The notes: generated by a model not told the origin, from the letters alone. Shown: positions 1-10,487, counted from the stretch's first letter. The stretch is DNA of 64,000 nt from Pseudomonadota bacterium (GCA_021851875.1 JAJZQI010000003.1:62001-126000), one strand, 5' to 3'. Numbers and translations are program-made.

Positions 1-76
1 ACAGAAAGGCGCCCGCCACGGCAAAGGCCAGCAAGGCCAAAGTGGTGCGCAGGGCGATGCGGGCAACGGTTTGCAT
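1..76 (-). CDS. rnfG: RnfG, electron transport complex subunit G (N-terminal fragment)
   Basis: Only the first 25 codons lie in the window; the gene continues past the left edge. They encode MQTVARIALRTTLALL and then more hydrophobic residues, fitting the single N-terminal membrane anchor of RnfG, which in the family carries a covalent FMN on its periplasmic side. The ATG shares bases with the rnfD stop (TGATG), so translation is probably coupled. The call rests mainly on the position directly after rnfD in a complete rnfA-B-C-D order; the FMN-attachment motif lies outside the window. Confidence 0.75.
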   Translation of the reverse strand, partial: MQTVARIALRTTLALLAFAVAGAFL

Positions 77-1101
77 CAGTCCGGGCTCCCTTTCTTATGG
101 GCATTTTTATGGCCGAATACGGGCGGCTGGGTGTGGGCATCGATCAGCGGCACGCACAGGTTCAGCAGCAGGACGGCGAAGGCAACTCCATCGGGATAGC
201 CGCCAAAGGTGCGGATGAAGAAGACCAGCAAGCCGATGCCGGCGCCGAAGATCAGTTTGCCGCGCGGGGTGGTGGCGCCGGTGACCGGGTCGGTGGCGAT
301 AAAGAAGGCGCCCAGCATGGCTGCGCCGGTGAACAGGTGAAATACCGGCGAGACGTAGCGGTCGGCGTCAATCATCCAGAACAGGCCGCTGACGGCGAAC
401 AGCGAACCGAGCATGGCGGCGGGGATATGCCAGGTGATGATGCGCTGCTGCCAGAGGAACAGGCCGCCGAACAGGTAACCCAGCGCGACCATTTCGCTGC
501 CTTTGCCGCCCAGCAGGCCGAAAATGGGCTGTTTGACGATCTCGCCGAGGGTCAGGTCCAGTTTCAGCTGGGTCTTGGCGGTATCCAGCGGCGTGGCCAT
601 GGTCAGCCCGTCAAGCGGCGGGCTGCTGCCGAAGATCAGGCGGAAGCTTTCGCCCAGGCCGGGTGCGGCATGCAAACTGTCCGGCGTCAGCCACTGGGTC
701 ATGTAGGCGGGGAAGGAGATCAGCATGACGGCATAGCCGACCATGGCGGGGTTCAGCAGATTGTTGCCGATGCCGCCATACAGGTGTTTGGCCACCACGA
801 TGGCAAACAGGCAGGCCACGACAGTCAGCCACCACGGGGCGGTGGCGGGCAGCGACAGGGCCAGCAGCCAGCCGGTCACCAGCGCGCTGCCGTCGGCCAG
901 AAAGGGGAGTACCGGCTGCCGGCGCAATTTCAGCATGACAGCTTCTGCAGCCAGTACGGTCAGGCTGGCCAAGACGATTTGCACCACCACGGCCGGGCCG
1001 AAGTAATAGATATAGGCAAACAGGGCGGGCAGCAGCGCCAGCATGACCTTGAGCATGATGACGTTGACGCTGATGGTCTGGCGAAACAGGGGAAGCCGCA
1101 T
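76..1101 (-). CDS. rnfD: RnfD, electron transport complex subunit D
   Basis: Polytopic inner-membrane subunit of the Rnf complex, which couples ferredoxin:NAD electron transfer to ion movement. The 341 residues contain many hydrophobic helices, for example around residues 15-55, 75-105 and 115-135. The segment DGLTMATPLD (Thr170) fits the context in which NqrB/RnfD proteins bind FMN covalently to a Thr. The C-terminal half has FIATDPVTGATTPRG, also typical of RnfD. It starts 2 bases after rnfC ends and its stop overlaps the rnfG start, so it belongs to the same transcript. The length is normal for the family. Confidence 0.95.
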   Translation of the reverse strand: MRLPLFRQTISVNVIMLKVMLALLPALFAYIYYFGPAVVVQIVLASLTVLAAEAVMLKLRRQPVLPFLADGSALVTGWLLALSLPATAPWWLTVVACLFAIVVAKHLYGGIGNNLLNPAMVGYAVMLISFPAYMTQWLTPDSLHAAPGLGESFRLIFGSSPPLDGLTMATPLDTAKTQLKLDLTLGEIVKQPIFGLLGGKGSEMVALGYLFGGLFLWQQRIITWHIPAAMLGSLFAVSGLFWMIDADRYVSPVFHLFTGAAMLGAFFIATDPVTGATTPRGKLIFGAGIGLLVFFIRTFGGYPDGVAFAVLLLNLCVPLIDAHTQPPVFGHKNAHKKGSPD

Positions 1102-1103
1102 GT

Positions 1104-2768
1104 TCAGTTACCTGTCGAGTCGGGAGGCTGCTGCGCCATTTCGCGGATTTTGGCGCGGCGGGCCTCGATTTCGGCAATTTCCTGCTGCTTCTCGGGCGGC
1201 AGGTTATCGGTGTTTTGGGGTTGGACCTGGGCTTTTTTGGCCTTGGCGCGCTCCAGCGCGGCTTCAATGGCCGCTTTCTTGGCGGCTTTTTCCGCTTCCG
1301 CGTCGCTGCCGGTTTCAGCCGGGGCTTCGGCGGTTTTCGCGCCGGCGGCTTTTTGCGCCAGCCGTTCGGCCCGTTCCTGTTTTTCCCGCTCCAGACGGAA
1401 GGTGCGGAACTCGTGCCGGTTGCGGGCCGTGTCGGCAGCGGTTTTTTCCTGTTCGCGGGCCCAGATTTCGCTCTTGGCAAAGCGGTAGTAATCGACCAGC
1501 GGGATATGGCTGGGACAGACGTAATCGCAGCAGCCGCACTCGATGCAGTCGAAAATGCCATATTCCTGCGTTTTGCCGAAATTGCGCGATTTGGCATGCC
1601 AGTACAGCTCGAACGGCTGCAGCTCGGCCGGACAGGCTTGCGCGCAGCGGCCGCAGCGGATGCACGGCATGGCGGGCGGGGCCGACGGGAACAGCGCCTC
1701 GGAGGCTGCGATCACGCAGTTCATGGCCTTGGTGACGGGCAAGCCCGGCGAAGTCAGCGGGATGCCCATCATCGGCCCGCCCATGATATAGCGCGCGGTG
1801 TCGGCTTTGGCGCCGCCCGCGGCTGTGAGCAGATGCTCGACCGGCGTGCCGATGAGCGCTTCGTAGTTGCCGGGCCGTTCGACATTGCCGCTCACCGTGA
1901 CGATGCGTGACAGCATGGGCTCGCCCAGATGCACGGCGCGATGCAGGCTGTAGGCGGTGGCGACGTTGAAGACCTGCACGCCGATGTCGGTGGAGCGGCC
2001 GCCGGCAGGCGGCTCCTTGCCGGTCAGCACGCGTGTCAGCTGCTTGGCGCCGCCGCCGGGGTAAACGGTCGGAACGGCCACGACCTCCACCGGAAAGGTC
2101 ACCCGGGCGGCAGCGGCCTGCATGGCGGCGATGGCTTCCGGTTTGTTGTCCTCGATGCCGATCAGCACTTCGGTCGGGTGCAGCATGTAGCCCATGATTT
2201 CGATGCCGCGCAGAATGTCTTCCGCCCGCTCCCGCATCAGGCGGTCGTCACAGGTGATGTAAGGTTCGCATTCGGCGCCGTTGATGATCAGCGTTTGCGT
2301 TTTTTGCCTGGCGCCGGGATTCAGTTTGATGAAACTGGGAAAGACGGCGCCACCGAGACCCACCACGCCCAGGTCGCGGATGCGGTTGCGCACGGCGGAG
2401 GGGTCCATTTCGCGGTAACGCAGCGGTTCATGCGTGAACCATTCGTCCTGGCCGTCCGCCTCGATGATCACGCACAGATCCGCCAGACCGGAAGGGTGGG
2501 GGACCGGGGCCGGCCCGACGGCGATTACCTTGCCCGAAGTGGGGGCGTGGATGGCGGCGGAAACGTAGCCTTCCGGCTGGCCGATGATCTGTCCCTTGAG
2601 GACGCGTTCACCGACGCTCACCAGCGGCTTGGCCGGGTTGCCGATATGCTGGCGCAGCGGCACAAACAGGCGCTCCGGCAGCGGCAGGCCGGCGATCGCC
2701 TGCTGGTTGGACTCGCTTTTATGCTGCGGTGGGTGCACGCCGCCGTTGAACTTCGCCAGTTTTCTCAT
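1104..2768 (-). CDS. rnfC: RnfC, electron transport complex subunit C
   Basis: Soluble NADH/flavin-handling and Fe-S subunit of Rnf. I chose [10 protein letters not shown] at 2768 as the start because its ATG overlaps the rnfB stop (ATGA) and it gives 554 residues with the usual RnfC N-terminus; the reading frame stays open further upstream, but that part overlaps rnfB. Visible parts are the N-terminal barrel-sandwich ([19 protein letters not shown]), the NADH-binding-like core ([11 protein letters not shown]) and two 4Fe-4S motifs, [12 protein letters not shown] and [12 protein letters not shown]. The tail is rich in Ala, Lys and Glu, a shorter form of the extension seen in enterobacterial RsxC. 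Confidence 0.95.
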   Translation of the reverse strand: MRKLAKFNGGVHPPQHKSESNQQAIAGLPLPERLFVPLRQHIGNPAKPLVSVGERVLKGQIIGQPEGYVSAAIHAPTSGKVIAVGPAPVPHPSGLADLCVIIEADGQDEWFTHEPLRYREMDPSAVRNRIRDLGVVGLGGAVFPSFIKLNPGARQKTQTLIINGAECEPYITCDDRLMRERAEDILRGIEIMGYMLHPTEVLIGIEDNKPEAIAAMQAAAARVTFPVEVVAVPTVYPGGGAKQLTRVLTGKEPPAGGRSTDIGVQVFNVATAYSLHRAVHLGEPMLSRIVTVSGNVERPGNYEALIGTPVEHLLTAAGGAKADTARYIMGGPMMGIPLTSPGLPVTKAMNCVIAASEALFPSAPPAMPCIRCGRCAQACPAELQPFELYWHAKSRNFGKTQEYGIFDCIECGCCDYVCPSHIPLVDYYRFAKSEIWAREQEKTAADTARNRHEFRTFRLEREKQERAERLAQKAAGAKTAEAPAETGSDAEAEKAAKKAAIEAALERAKAKKAQVQPQNTDNLPPEKQQEIAEIEARRAKIREMAQQPPDSTGN

Positions 2769-3334
2769 TGCGGCTGCTTTTCCGTGGCGATGGGACGAAT
2801 GGGAATGATCGGATATTTCCACTTCCAGTTGCTCAGCGTTTCGGCAATCGGCTGCATGGTGATGCAATCGACCGGGCAGGGCTCGACACACAGTTCGCAG
2901 CCGGTGCACTCGCTGGCGATGACGGTATGCATGTGCTTGGCCGCGCCGAGAATGGCGTCGACCGGACAGGCCTGGATGCAGAGGGTGCAGCCGATGCAGG
3001 TGTTCTCGTCGATGACGGCAACGGATTTGGGTTTTTCCTCGCCGTGCTCGGCGTTCAACGGCTTGTATTCGCGTCCCAGCAGTTCGGCCAGTTTGCGCAC
3101 GCCTTCGTCGCCGCCGGGCGGACACTGGTTGATGTCGGCCTCACCGCTGGCGATGGCCGTGGCATAGGGTTTGCAGCCGGGGAAACCGCACTGGCCGCAC
3201 TGGGTCTGCGGCAGGATGGCGTCGATCTTGTCCACCAGCGGGTCGCCTTCGACCTTGTAGCGTACCGAAGCAAAACCCAGCACGCTGCCGAGCAGCACAG
3301 CCAGGAAAACCATGACGAGAATGGCAGAGAGCAT
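2765..3334 (-). CDS. rnfB: RnfB, electron transport complex subunit B (ferredoxin-like)
   Basis: Ferredoxin-like electron entry subunit of Rnf, 189 residues. An N-terminal membrane helix (residues 1-24) is followed by the RnfB-type cluster segment [13 protein letters not shown] and then by two bacterial ferredoxin motifs, [12 protein letters not shown] and [12 protein letters not shown], giving three predicted 4Fe-4S clusters. It starts directly after the rnfA stop with no gap and overlaps rnfC by four bases. Length and domain order match the proteobacterial family. Confidence 0.95.
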   Translation of the reverse strand: MLSAILVMVFLAVLLGSVLGFASVRYKVEGDPLVDKIDAILPQTQCGQCGFPGCKPYATAIASGEADINQCPPGGDEGVRKLAELLGREYKPLNAEHGEEKPKSVAVIDENTCIGCTLCIQACPVDAILGAAKHMHTVIASECTGCELCVEPCPVDCITMQPIAETLSNWKWKYPIIPIRPIATEKQPQ

Positions 3335-3910
3335 TTATTTGACCAGCCCCGCAAACCCCATGAAGGCAATGCTCATGAGTCCTGCCGTGATCAGCGCGAT
3401 GGGCGTGCCCTTGAACGGCGCCGGCACATCGGCGCCTTCCAGCCGCTCGCGCATCGAGGCGAACAATACCAGCACCAGCGTGAAGCCAATGGCGCCGCCG
3501 GCGCCGTAAAACAGCGATTGCAGGAAGTTGTGGTTATTTTGCACGTTGAGCAGGGGGATGCCCAGCACGGCGCAGTTGGTGGTGATCAGCGGCAGGTAGA
3601 TGCCGAGCACCTGATACAGCACGGGGCTGGTTTTCTGGATGAACATTTCAGTGAACTGCACGATGCCGGCGATGACGACAATGAAAGTCAGCGTGCGCAG
3701 GTAGAACAGCTCGGTGCCCAGCAGGTAATGATTGATCAGATAGCTGGCGCCGGAGGCGACGGTGAGCACAAAGGTGGTCGCCGCACCCATGCCGATGGCG
3801 GTTTCCAGTTTTTTCGACACGCCCATAAAGGGACACAGGCCAAGAATCTTGACCAGAACGATATTGTTGACCAGTACCGTGCCGATAAGGAGGAGGATAT
3901 AGTCTTCCAT
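3335..3910 (-). CDS. rnfA: RnfA, electron transport complex subunit A
   Basis: Inner-membrane subunit of Rnf, 191 residues. It is homologous to RnfE/NqrD/NqrE, with about six helices and the conserved start [20 protein letters not shown]. The ATG at 3910 gives this canonical N-terminus; the frame is open to 3967 but the extra residues are not RnfA-like. The segment [12 protein letters not shown] carries one of the Cys residues thought to ligate an Fe-S centre with RnfE in related complexes. It is the first gene of rnfABCDG, with a promoter-like sequence just upstream. Confidence 0.95.
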   Translation of the reverse strand: MEDYILLLIGTVLVNNIVLVKILGLCPFMGVSKKLETAIGMGAATTFVLTVASGASYLINHYLLGTELFYLRTLTFIVVIAGIVQFTEMFIQKTSPVLYQVLGIYLPLITTNCAVLGIPLLNVQNNHNFLQSLFYGAGGAIGFTLVLVLFASMRERLEGADVPAPFKGTPIALITAGLMSIAFMGFAGLVK

Positions 3911-3937
3911 TGCGCCCGCCAGTTTGCCGATGGGCTT

Positions 3938-3967
3938 ATTATCCCTTGCCGGGCGCGCCGGAGGCAA
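3938..3967 (-). promoter_or_regulatory. Putative sigma-70 promoter of the rnf operon
   Basis: On the minus strand, TTGCCT (3967-3962) and GATAAT (3943-3938) are separated by 18 bp, leaving about 30 bases to the rnfA ATG. Hexamers and spacing are reasonable for sigma-70; no transcription start is proven. Confidence 0.45.
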
Positions 3968-3978
3968 GCATTGGTGAA

Positions 3979-6783
3979 TTATGTCGCGTTAAGTTTTTGT
4001 CGTGCCAGGAGTTGCTCCAGCGGCTCCGGCTGACTGATGCCGTAGCCTTGCGCGAAGTCTACGCCAATGAGTTTGAGAATGTCGAGAATGGCATCGTTTT
4101 CCACAAATTCTGCGATGGTTTTTTTGCCCATGACGCGGCCGATGTGGTTAATGCTCTGAACAAAGGCCCGGTCCAGCGGGTCGCTGACAATGTCGCGCAC
4201 GAACACCCCGTCGATCTTGATGTAATCGATCGGCAAGTGTTTGAGGTAGGCGAACGAGGACATGCCCGAGCCGAAATCGTCGAGCGAGAAACTGAAGCCC
4301 AATGCTTTCATTTCGCGAATGAATTGGGTGGCAATGGATAAATGGCTGATGGCGGCTGTTTCGGTAATTTCAAAACAAATCCGCCTGGTATCCAGCGGCA
4401 AGGCGGCCAGTTCCTGCCGAATGAAGTCGCTGAACGATTCGTCGGCCAATGACTGACCGGACAAGTTGATCGAAAAACCGAGGGCGGCACTTGTCCGGGC
4501 CGCCTTGAAGCTGTGGCGCACGACCCAGCGGTCAATTTCACCCATCAGGCCGAAACGCTCGGCGGCCTGTATGATGGCTGCCGGGGCTTTGAGCTGGCCC
4601 TGTTCGTCGATAAAGCGCACCAGGATTTCGTAATGGCTGCTGCCGTTCTGCACGGGGCGGATTTCCTGGGCATACAGAACCAGGCGGTTTTCCTTGATCG
4701 CTGCACGGATACCTGCCGCCGCCTCCAGTTCCTTGACCTGGACATCGCTGCTGTCAGTATCCTGCTGGTAAAGATGGACGCGATTGCGGCCCTTGCGTTT
4801 TGCTTCATAACATGCCATGTCGGCGGCCGACATAATGCCGGCGGCGGACATATTGCCGGCATTGAATATGACCAGCCCGATTGAAACGCCCACGTCAAAG
4901 AATTTGCCCTCCCAGGCAAAGCGGTATTCGGCAATCGTGCCACGCAATTGCTCGGCGATTTCCAGCGCACGCGGCGTGGGACAATTGTCCAGCAGGATGC
5001 CGAATTCATCGCCGCCCAAGCGGGCCAGCAAGTCGGCCTGACGGATTTCTTTCTGCATCAGATTGCCCAGCTGGCGCAGCAATTCATCGCCGGCGGTATG
5101 TCCTACCGTGTCATTCACCAGTTTGAACTGGTCAAGATCGATGTACAGGCAGGCCTGGCTTTCTCCGGCCGGCGAAGACTCCAGTTCATGCAAACGCAGT
5201 TCGAAGGCGTAGCGGTTGGCCAGGCCGGTGAGCACGTCGTGGGAGAGCTGCCAGATCATCTGCTTGGACATGGCGCGCTTTTCCGATACGTCGTGAAATA
5301 CCATGACGGTACCGATCAGTTCATGCGTGTGGCTGAAGATCGGCGCGGCCGAATCTTCCACCGCATACTGGCGGCCGTTGCGTGCGATCAGTGCAGTGTG
5401 TTCCAGCATGTCGACGGTGGCGCCTTCTCGCCGGCATTGTTCAACCGGATTTTCCAGGTTGCTGCCGGTTTCCTCATTGATCAGCGTCATGATGCGATGC
5501 ACGGGCAGGCCGATTGCTTCGTATTGCGGCCAGCCGGTGAGGTGCTCGGCAATTTTGTTCATGAAGGTGACGCGTCCCTCGGCGTCGGTGGTAATGACCG
5601 CATCGCCGATGGATGAGAGGGTGATTTGCGCCAGTTCCTTTTCTTCGAACAATTGCGTTTCGAGCAGTTTTCTGTGGGTGATATCCGTATTGATGCCGGT
5701 CATCCGTACTGGTTCTCCCGCCGTGTTGCGAATAACCGCACCGCGGTCCATGACCCAGAAATAATAACCGTCCTTGTGGCGGGTACGGTATTCGACGTCA
5801 TAGATCTCGGATTCGCCTGCCAGATGCCGGGCGAGCGCTTGTTTGACGCCAGCCAGATCGTCCGGATGGACATGGTCCTCCCAGGTTCGCGGCGAATCGC
5901 TCAATTCATTCGGCTGGTAGCCGCGCAGACTTTTCCATTGATTGGAGAAATACACGTGATTGTGCAAATCCCAATCCCACAGCCCGATATTGGCGTTGCG
6001 CAAGGTCATGTCGAAGCGGGCTTCGTTTTTTGCCAGTTCCTGGCGGGTCGATTCGAGGTCCTGTTCGCGGCTGGCGAGACGGTCCAGCATGGTGTTGAAG
6101 TCATCCGCCAGGCAGGCGGCTTCGTCTTCTCCGGGCAGCTCCACACGGGCATTCGTCGCGCCGTGTTTTACTTTGTCCATGGTCTGACGCAGGGTGTCGA
6201 GGCGGCGGGTCAGGCGCTGGGCCATCAGCCAGGCCAGTATGCTGCCTATCAGAATGGCCAGCAGCGTGTAGGCCATGCCGTTAATGCTGGCCTGACGCAA
6301 TTTGCTGAGCGTGGCTTTCTCGGTCATGCCGATGCGGGCCCAGCCGATGATCTGACGGTTTACCGTGATCGGCGCGGCCCCGTCGGACAAGGCCTGGCTG
6401 CGCGCACTCCAGAAAAAGGTGCGGGACTGCAGCATCGCGCGGCTCTTTGCGTCGACCAGCGTCTTGCCGATCTTCGAACTGTCGCTGTGTGCCAAGACTA
6501 CGCCGGCCGGATCGACCAGCATGGCGTAGCGGATTTCCGGATCTTTGTTCTGCGCATTGATCAGCTCGGACATGCCGGCGTAGTCGCGCGACAGTACCCA
6601 GGCAGAAGCGGCAACCGAAAGGTTTTCCGCGCGGATGCGGGTCTGGTCGAGCTGACGCTGCAACAGGAAGTCACGCTGACGCTCGACCAGGTCGTAGACA
6701 AAAATGCTCATCATCACGGCATGCACCAGCACAACACCGAGAATCAGCTGGCGCCGCAACGATTTATTCAGAAAACGCAACAC
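3979..6783 (-). CDS. Membrane HAMP-PAS-PAS-GGDEF-EAL protein (c-di-GMP synthesis/degradation)
   Basis: A 934-residue bifunctional-type c-di-GMP protein. Transmembrane helices at about residues 12-32 and 168-190 flank a periplasmic sensor region; a HAMP segment (190-240), two PAS/PAC domains (about 255-375 and 380-500), GGDEF and EAL follow. The cyclase motif GGDEF is intact (590-594) and preceded by the inhibitory-site pattern RQAD (581-584). The EAL motif reads EIL (719-721), but downstream phosphodiesterase motifs such as NLSGQSL, ITET and DDFGSG (835-840) are kept, so the domain may still be active. The start is GTG, 2 bases after the stop of the PhnD-like gene, with AGGA upstream. Net activity cannot be read from sequence. 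Confidence 0.93.
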   Translation of the reverse strand: MLRFLNKSLRRQLILGVVLVHAVMMSIFVYDLVERQRDFLLQRQLDQTRIRAENLSVAASAWVLSRDYAGMSELINAQNKDPEIRYAMLVDPAGVVLAHSDSSKIGKTLVDAKSRAMLQSRTFFWSARSQALSDGAAPITVNRQIIGWARIGMTEKATLSKLRQASINGMAYTLLAILIGSILAWLMAQRLTRRLDTLRQTMDKVKHGATNARVELPGEDEAACLADDFNTMLDRLASREQDLESTRQELAKNEARFDMTLRNANIGLWDWDLHNHVYFSNQWKSLRGYQPNELSDSPRTWEDHVHPDDLAGVKQALARHLAGESEIYDVEYRTRHKDGYYFWVMDRGAVIRNTAGEPVRMTGINTDITHRKLLETQLFEEKELAQITLSSIGDAVITTDAEGRVTFMNKIAEHLTGWPQYEAIGLPVHRIMTLINEETGSNLENPVEQCRREGATVDMLEHTALIARNGRQYAVEDSAAPIFSHTHELIGTVMVFHDVSEKRAMSKQMIWQLSHDVLTGLANRYAFELRLHELESSPAGESQACLYIDLDQFKLVNDTVGHTAGDELLRQLGNLMQKEIRQADLLARLGGDEFGILLDNCPTPRALEIAEQLRGTIAEYRFAWEGKFFDVGVSIGLVIFNAGNMSAAGIMSAADMACYEAKRKGRNRVHLYQQDTDSSDVQVKELEAAAGIRAAIKENRLVLYAQEIRPVQNGSSHYEILVRFIDEQGQLKAPAAIIQAAERFGLMGEIDRWVVRHSFKAARTSAALGFSINLSGQSLADESFSDFIRQELAALPLDTRRICFEITETAAISHLSIATQFIREMKALGFSFSLDDFGSGMSSFAYLKHLPIDYIKIDGVFVRDIVSDPLDRAFVQSINHIGRVMGKKTIAEFVENDAILDILKLIGVDFAQGYGISQPEPLEQLLARQKLNAT

Positions 6784-6785
6784 GA

Positions 6786-7736
6786 TCAGTCCTGTCTGCC
6801 TCTTTGGCCGGGTTGGCGTTCATAGGTATCCAGCGGGCGCACCTCGCGGCTGAATATGCGGATGAACTGGCGTACCGGTTCGTACGTGCGGTCATCAGCC
6901 GTTGCAAAGGGGTACATGCCCATTTTCTGCAGTACGGCACGGCCCGCTGTTGTGTTCGGCATATCCAGCAATACGGCACGGACTTGCTTGACGATGCCGG
7001 CGGGAACGTCGTCACGCGCCATTAATGAATTGTTGATGAGGGGGGGCGTCTCCCAGACGACGACAAGTTGCGCCGCTTCCTCCGGATGCGCCTTGATGAA
7101 GTTGCGCCAAGGAGGCTGCCAGGTTGAGGCGAGGTCCGATTGCTTGTGGTAGGTCGCGAGTATGGACGATTCTTGCGAACCGACATAGAGGTTGGTGACG
7201 TCTGTGCTGACGTCGATGCCATGATCCTGCAGGAACTTTTGTGACAGCATGGTGGCGGCTATGGCGGTCGGGGCCGGGTATGAAATGGTTTTACCCTTGA
7301 GTTGACTGAAAGAGTGAATGCCGCTATCGCGCCGGGCAATAAGAATGCCATGGAAGTCCGCATCTGCACCCATTTTGGCAAAAACATGATAGCCGTTTAG
7401 TTGACCCAGTAAGGTTTGGTATGGGTTGGGCAGAAGAAACTCAACCGAGCGCCGACGGATTTTATCTTCAAAGGCCGCGTAATCACGCGATGCCTCCAGT
7501 TTGAATTTGGCATCGGGAATGCGCTCGCTCAGATAATCCGTCAGCGGACCAAACACGCTGGCGAGCATTTCTGGATTGTAAAGCGGGTGTACGGCGAAAC
7601 GGTAGATTGTCCGGTCTTGTCGCGTTTCGGCGTAATGCGGCGCATAGTTCTGCGCTTCAGGTTTACCGCAACCGCTGGCAAGCAGGGTCAGACCTGCCAG
7701 CAATAACAGTTGCCATGCCCTGATCCAGTGAGGCAT
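6786..7736 (-). CDS. PhnD/SsuA/transferrin-type solute-binding lipoprotein
   Basis: A 316-residue periplasmic binding protein with a lipoprotein signal peptide: hydrophobic stretch about 8-21 followed by the lipobox LASGC (Cys at about 23). The fold resembles phosphonate-binding PhnD, with RFAVHPLYNPEMLASVFGPL near the N-terminus, LLPNPYQTLL, and GKTISYPAPTAIAATM around the hinge. No permease or ATPase of an ABC transporter lies nearby; the next gene is a membrane GGDEF-EAL protein 2 bases downstream. I infer a sensory rather than transport role, presenting a ligand to the periplasmic part of that enzyme. The ligand is unknown; phosphonate, phosphite or another oxyanion is only a family-based guess. 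Confidence 0.88.
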   Translation of the reverse strand: MPHWIRAWQLLLLAGLTLLASGCGKPEAQNYAPHYAETRQDRTIYRFAVHPLYNPEMLASVFGPLTDYLSERIPDAKFKLEASRDYAAFEDKIRRRSVEFLLPNPYQTLLGQLNGYHVFAKMGADADFHGILIARRDSGIHSFSQLKGKTISYPAPTAIAATMLSQKFLQDHGIDVSTDVTNLYVGSQESSILATYHKQSDLASTWQPPWRNFIKAHPEEAAQLVVVWETPPLINNSLMARDDVPAGIVKQVRAVLLDMPNTTAGRAVLQKMGMYPFATADDRTYEPVRQFIRIFSREVRPLDTYERQPGQRGRQD

Positions 7737-7784
7737 TCGATGATCCTGCTGTAGTGAAGTAAGAGATTTTTTAGTTATGAGTTA

Positions 7785-7813
7785 AATCTAGCTTGTGCGC
7801 TAGCCGTTGTCAA
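7785..7813 (-). promoter_or_regulatory. Putative sigma-70 promoter of the PhnD-like/GGDEF-EAL pair
   Basis: Minus-strand TTGACA (7813-7808), spacer exactly 17 bp, then TAGATT (7790-7785), about 50 bases before the lipoprotein ATG. The spacer contains a small inverted repeat, CTAGC-N6-GCTAG, that could be an operator or just a short hairpin. The -35 match is perfect, making this one of the better promoter candidates here. Confidence 0.6.
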
Positions 7814-7823
7814 AAGCCGTGGG

Positions 7824-8912
7824 TCAGGTTTTTTTCGTTCCGGCCAGATCTTCCTCCAGCCCTGGGTAGGTGATTTCTCCGGCATGAATGTTCAGTCCTG
7901 CAGCCAGGCCCGGATGGCCGTCGAGGGCGCTCAGGCCATTCCGTGCGAGCATTTGCACATAGGGACGGACGGCCTGCGTCAGCGCCAGCGTCGAGGTGCG
8001 GGCAACGGCGGCGGGCATGTTGGCGACGCAGTAATGCACTACACCGTGCGCCAGGTAGACGGGCTCGCTGTGCGTGGTGGGGTGCGACGTTTCGCTGATG
8101 CCGCCCTGGTCGATGGAAATGTCCACCAGGACGGCGCCTGCGGGCAGCAGGCGCATATGCTCCGCAGTCAGCAGACGCGGGGCGTGGCGACCGGGGACAT
8201 AGGCCGCACCGATGACGGCATCGGTGTTCGGCAGCAGGCGGCGCAGGGTATCGTCGTGCGAGAAGCCGGTCTTGAGGGCCGGGCCGAAACGCTGCTGCAG
8301 CTCCCGCAGGCGAGCCGGGTTGCGGTCCAGCAGGGTCACGTCGGCCCCCATGCCGAGGGCGATTTGCGCGGCATTGCTGCCCGCCATGCCGCCGCCGATG
8401 ACGAGCAGGCGAGCCGGCTCGACCCCCGCCGCGCCGGCGAGCAGGACGCCGCGCCCCTGTTGCGGCAGGGTCAGGTAATGAGCGGCATACTGGGTCGCCA
8501 GGCGACCGGCGATTTCCGACATGGGGGCCAGCAGAGGGGTGTGACCTGCCCGGTCGGAAATCGTTTCGAAGGCGATGGCGCTGACCTGCCGTTGAATCAG
8601 CTCCTGCGCCAATTCCGGCGCCGCCGCCAGGTGCAGGTAGCAAAACAGCAGCTGGCCGGGACGCAGCAAGGGATACTCCGCGGCTTGCGGTTCTTTGACC
8701 TTCAGCACCAGATCGGCGGCATAGACATCAGCCGCCTTGCCCAGCCGGGCGCCGGCGGCCATATAGTCGGCATCGCTGAAACCGATGGCTTTACCCGCGC
8801 CATGTCCTACCGTGACGCGGTGTCCATCGGCCACATATTCGGCAACGTCGGCCGGCGTTGCCCCGACGCGGAACTCATGGTCTTTGATTTCTGCTGGAAT
8901 GCCGATATGCAT
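7824..8912 (-). CDS. ald: Alanine dehydrogenase
   Basis: NAD-dependent enzyme interconverting L-alanine and pyruvate plus ammonia; 362 residues, close to the family's usual 370. The N-terminus MHIGIPAEIKDHEFRVG is typical. The catalytic Lys in KVKEP (Lys73) and the His in CYLHLA (His94) are present, as are the Rossmann loop VIGGGMAGSNAA and the conserved DISIDQGG segment. It stands alone between an FKBP gene and the PhnD-like gene, and its 3' end abuts the promoter of the latter. It could supply pyruvate to the PDH operon that lies upstream on the same strand. Confidence 0.95.
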   Translation of the reverse strand: MHIGIPAEIKDHEFRVGATPADVAEYVADGHRVTVGHGAGKAIGFSDADYMAAGARLGKAADVYAADLVLKVKEPQAAEYPLLRPGQLLFCYLHLAAAPELAQELIQRQVSAIAFETISDRAGHTPLLAPMSEIAGRLATQYAAHYLTLPQQGRGVLLAGAAGVEPARLLVIGGGMAGSNAAQIALGMGADVTLLDRNPARLRELQQRFGPALKTGFSHDDTLRRLLPNTDAVIGAAYVPGRHAPRLLTAEHMRLLPAGAVLVDISIDQGGISETSHPTTHSEPVYLAHGVVHYCVANMPAAVARTSTLALTQAVRPYVQMLARNGLSALDGHPGLAAGLNIHAGEITYPGLEEDLAGTKKT

Positions 8913-8971
8913 GCTCGTTCTCCTCGGGCATTTTCATCATAGCAGCACGATCGCCGGCTTGCTGCCGCGGA

Positions 8972-9337
8972 TCAGCGGACGGCCAGCAGCTCCACCTCGA
9001 ACAGCAGCGCCGCATTCGGCGGGATAACGCCGCCGGCGCCGTATGCGCCGTAGCCCATTTCGGACGGGATGATCAGGGTGCGCTTGCCGCCCACCTTCAT
9101 GCCGGCGACGCCGACATCCCAGCCCTGAATGACCCGGCCGGCGCCCAGCGGGAAGACGAACGGCTCGCCGCGTTCAACCGAGCTGTCGAACATGTCGCCG
9201 CGGCCGTCCGGCTGGCCGGCGTCGTACAGCCAGCCGCTGTAGTGAACGGTGACACGGGTGGAGGGCGTCGCCTCGGTACCGTCGCCAATCACGTGATCGA
9301 TGGTAATGAGTTCAGTTACGGTGCTGGGCAGATCCAT
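8972..9337 (-). CDS. FKBP-type peptidyl-prolyl cis-trans isomerase
   Basis: A single FKBP domain of 121 residues without signal peptide, so probably cytoplasmic. Recognisable motifs are VTVHYSGWLYD near the N-terminus, FDSSVERGEPFVFPLG, VIQGWDVGVAGMKVGGKR and IPPNAALLFEVELL. The Asp, Phe, Val-Ile and Trp residues forming the proline pocket are all there. It sits between pyrD and ald on the minus strand, with gaps too wide to claim coupling. Confidence 0.93.
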   Translation of the reverse strand: MDLPSTVTELITIDHVIGDGTEATPSTRVTVHYSGWLYDAGQPDGRGDMFDSSVERGEPFVFPLGAGRVIQGWDVGVAGMKVGGKRTLIIPSEMGYGAYGAGGVIPPNAALLFEVELLAVR

Positions 9338-9368
9338 TATTGTTTCCTTGCGTACGTGGATGGGGCGA

Positions 9369-10385
9369 TTATTTCAGGTTTTGCAGGGCGTCGGCAACTT
9401 CGCGCACCAGCCCAGGACCGCGGTAAATGAGACCGGTGTAGATTTGCACCAGACTGGCCCCCGCATGCATTTTCTCTGCCGCGTCGGCGCCAGACAGGAT
9501 GCCGCCCACGCCGATGATGGGGAGGCGGCCCTGCAGGTGCTGCGACAGTTGGCGGATCACCGCGGTGGAGGACGCTCTGACCGGGGCGCCGGAAAGGCCG
9601 CCGGTTTCGTTGCCATGCGGCAGATGGGCCACGGCATGGTGGTCAATCGTCGTGTTGGTGGCGATAACACCATCAAACTTGTGTTTCAGCAGCAGCTCGG
9701 CAATATCGGCGATCTGTTCGCCGGTCAGATCGGGCGCGATCTTCAGCGCAATCGGCGTGTATTTGCCGTGCTGGCTGGCCAGCTTGTCCTGTTCTTCCTT
9801 CAGCAGCGACAGCAGCTTTTCCAGCGCATCGCGTTCCTGCAGCTGACGCAGATTCCTGGTGTTGGGCGAGGAAATGTTGACCGTGACATAGGAGGCATTG
9901 GTATACACGCGGCGCAGGCAATGCAGGTAGTCTTCATGCGCGTTTTCCACCGGCGTGTCGAAGTTCTTGCCGATGTTGATGCCCAGCACGCCCTTGAATT
10001 TGGCGTAATACTCGACATTGTGGATCAGCGCCTCGACGCCGTGGTTATTGAAGCCCATGCGGTTGATGATGGCCTGCGCCTTGGGCAGGCGGAACAGGCG
10101 GGGTTTAGGGTTGCCCGGCTGGGGGCGGGGGGTGACGGTGCCGATTTCCAGAAAACCGAAGCCCAGTTGCGCCAGCGCACGAATGTAATCGCCGTTCTTG
10201 TCCAGCCCGGCTGCCAGACCCACCGGATTGGGGAATTCGATGCCCATGACGGTTCGGGGACTGTTGGGGACCGGCAGCGAATGCAGCAGGCCGAGCGCAT
10301 TCATGCGGTTGAGCACGGCAAGCGTGAGATTGTGCGACGTTTCAGCATTCAGCTGAAACAGAAATGGACGTAGCAAAGAATACAT
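9369..10385 (-). CDS. pyrD: Dihydroorotate dehydrogenase (quinone), class 2
   Basis: Fourth step of pyrimidine synthesis: oxidation of dihydroorotate to orotate with electrons passed to quinone at the inner membrane. The 338-residue length and N-terminal membrane-associating segment [18 protein letters not shown] are those of class 2 enzymes. Core motifs include [27 protein letters not shown] with the catalytic Ser, the segment ATNTTIDH, and the FMN phosphate loop GVGGILSG. It lies downstream of the PDH operon but is separated from it by a strong hairpin. Confidence 0.96.
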   Translation of the reverse strand: MYSLLRPFLFQLNAETSHNLTLAVLNRMNALGLLHSLPVPNSPRTVMGIEFPNPVGLAAGLDKNGDYIRALAQLGFGFLEIGTVTPRPQPGNPKPRLFRLPKAQAIINRMGFNNHGVEALIHNVEYYAKFKGVLGINIGKNFDTPVENAHEDYLHCLRRVYTNASYVTVNISSPNTRNLRQLQERDALEKLLSLLKEEQDKLASQHGKYTPIALKIAPDLTGEQIADIAELLLKHKFDGVIATNTTIDHHAVAHLPHGNETGGLSGAPVRASSTAVIRQLSQHLQGRLPIIGVGGILSGADAAEKMHAGASLVQIYTGLIYRGPGLVREVADALQNLK

Positions 10386-10451
10386 GAAATCAGATCACAG
10401 TTAATTAAGATGGCTAAAGCTTGAAAGTGCCTGCCAGTATAGTCTCTCTAA

Positions 10452-10487
10452 ATGAAAACGGCGTGGCAAAAGCCACGCCGTTTTCAT
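10452..10487 (-). terminator. Intrinsic terminator of the pdh operon
   Basis: A perfect 15-bp stem (ATGAAAACGGCGTGG and its complement) around a six-base loop, 12 bases after the stop of the E2-E3 gene. On the minus strand the 3' arm ends in TTTTCATTTAG, a modest U-rich tract. The perfect stem makes termination, or at least 3'-end protection, likely. Confidence 0.75.

Noticed and set aside
97-1488. Long plus-strand frame across rnfD and rnfC
   Set aside because: Composition is repetitive and Gln/Asp-rich, antisense to two clear rnf genes.
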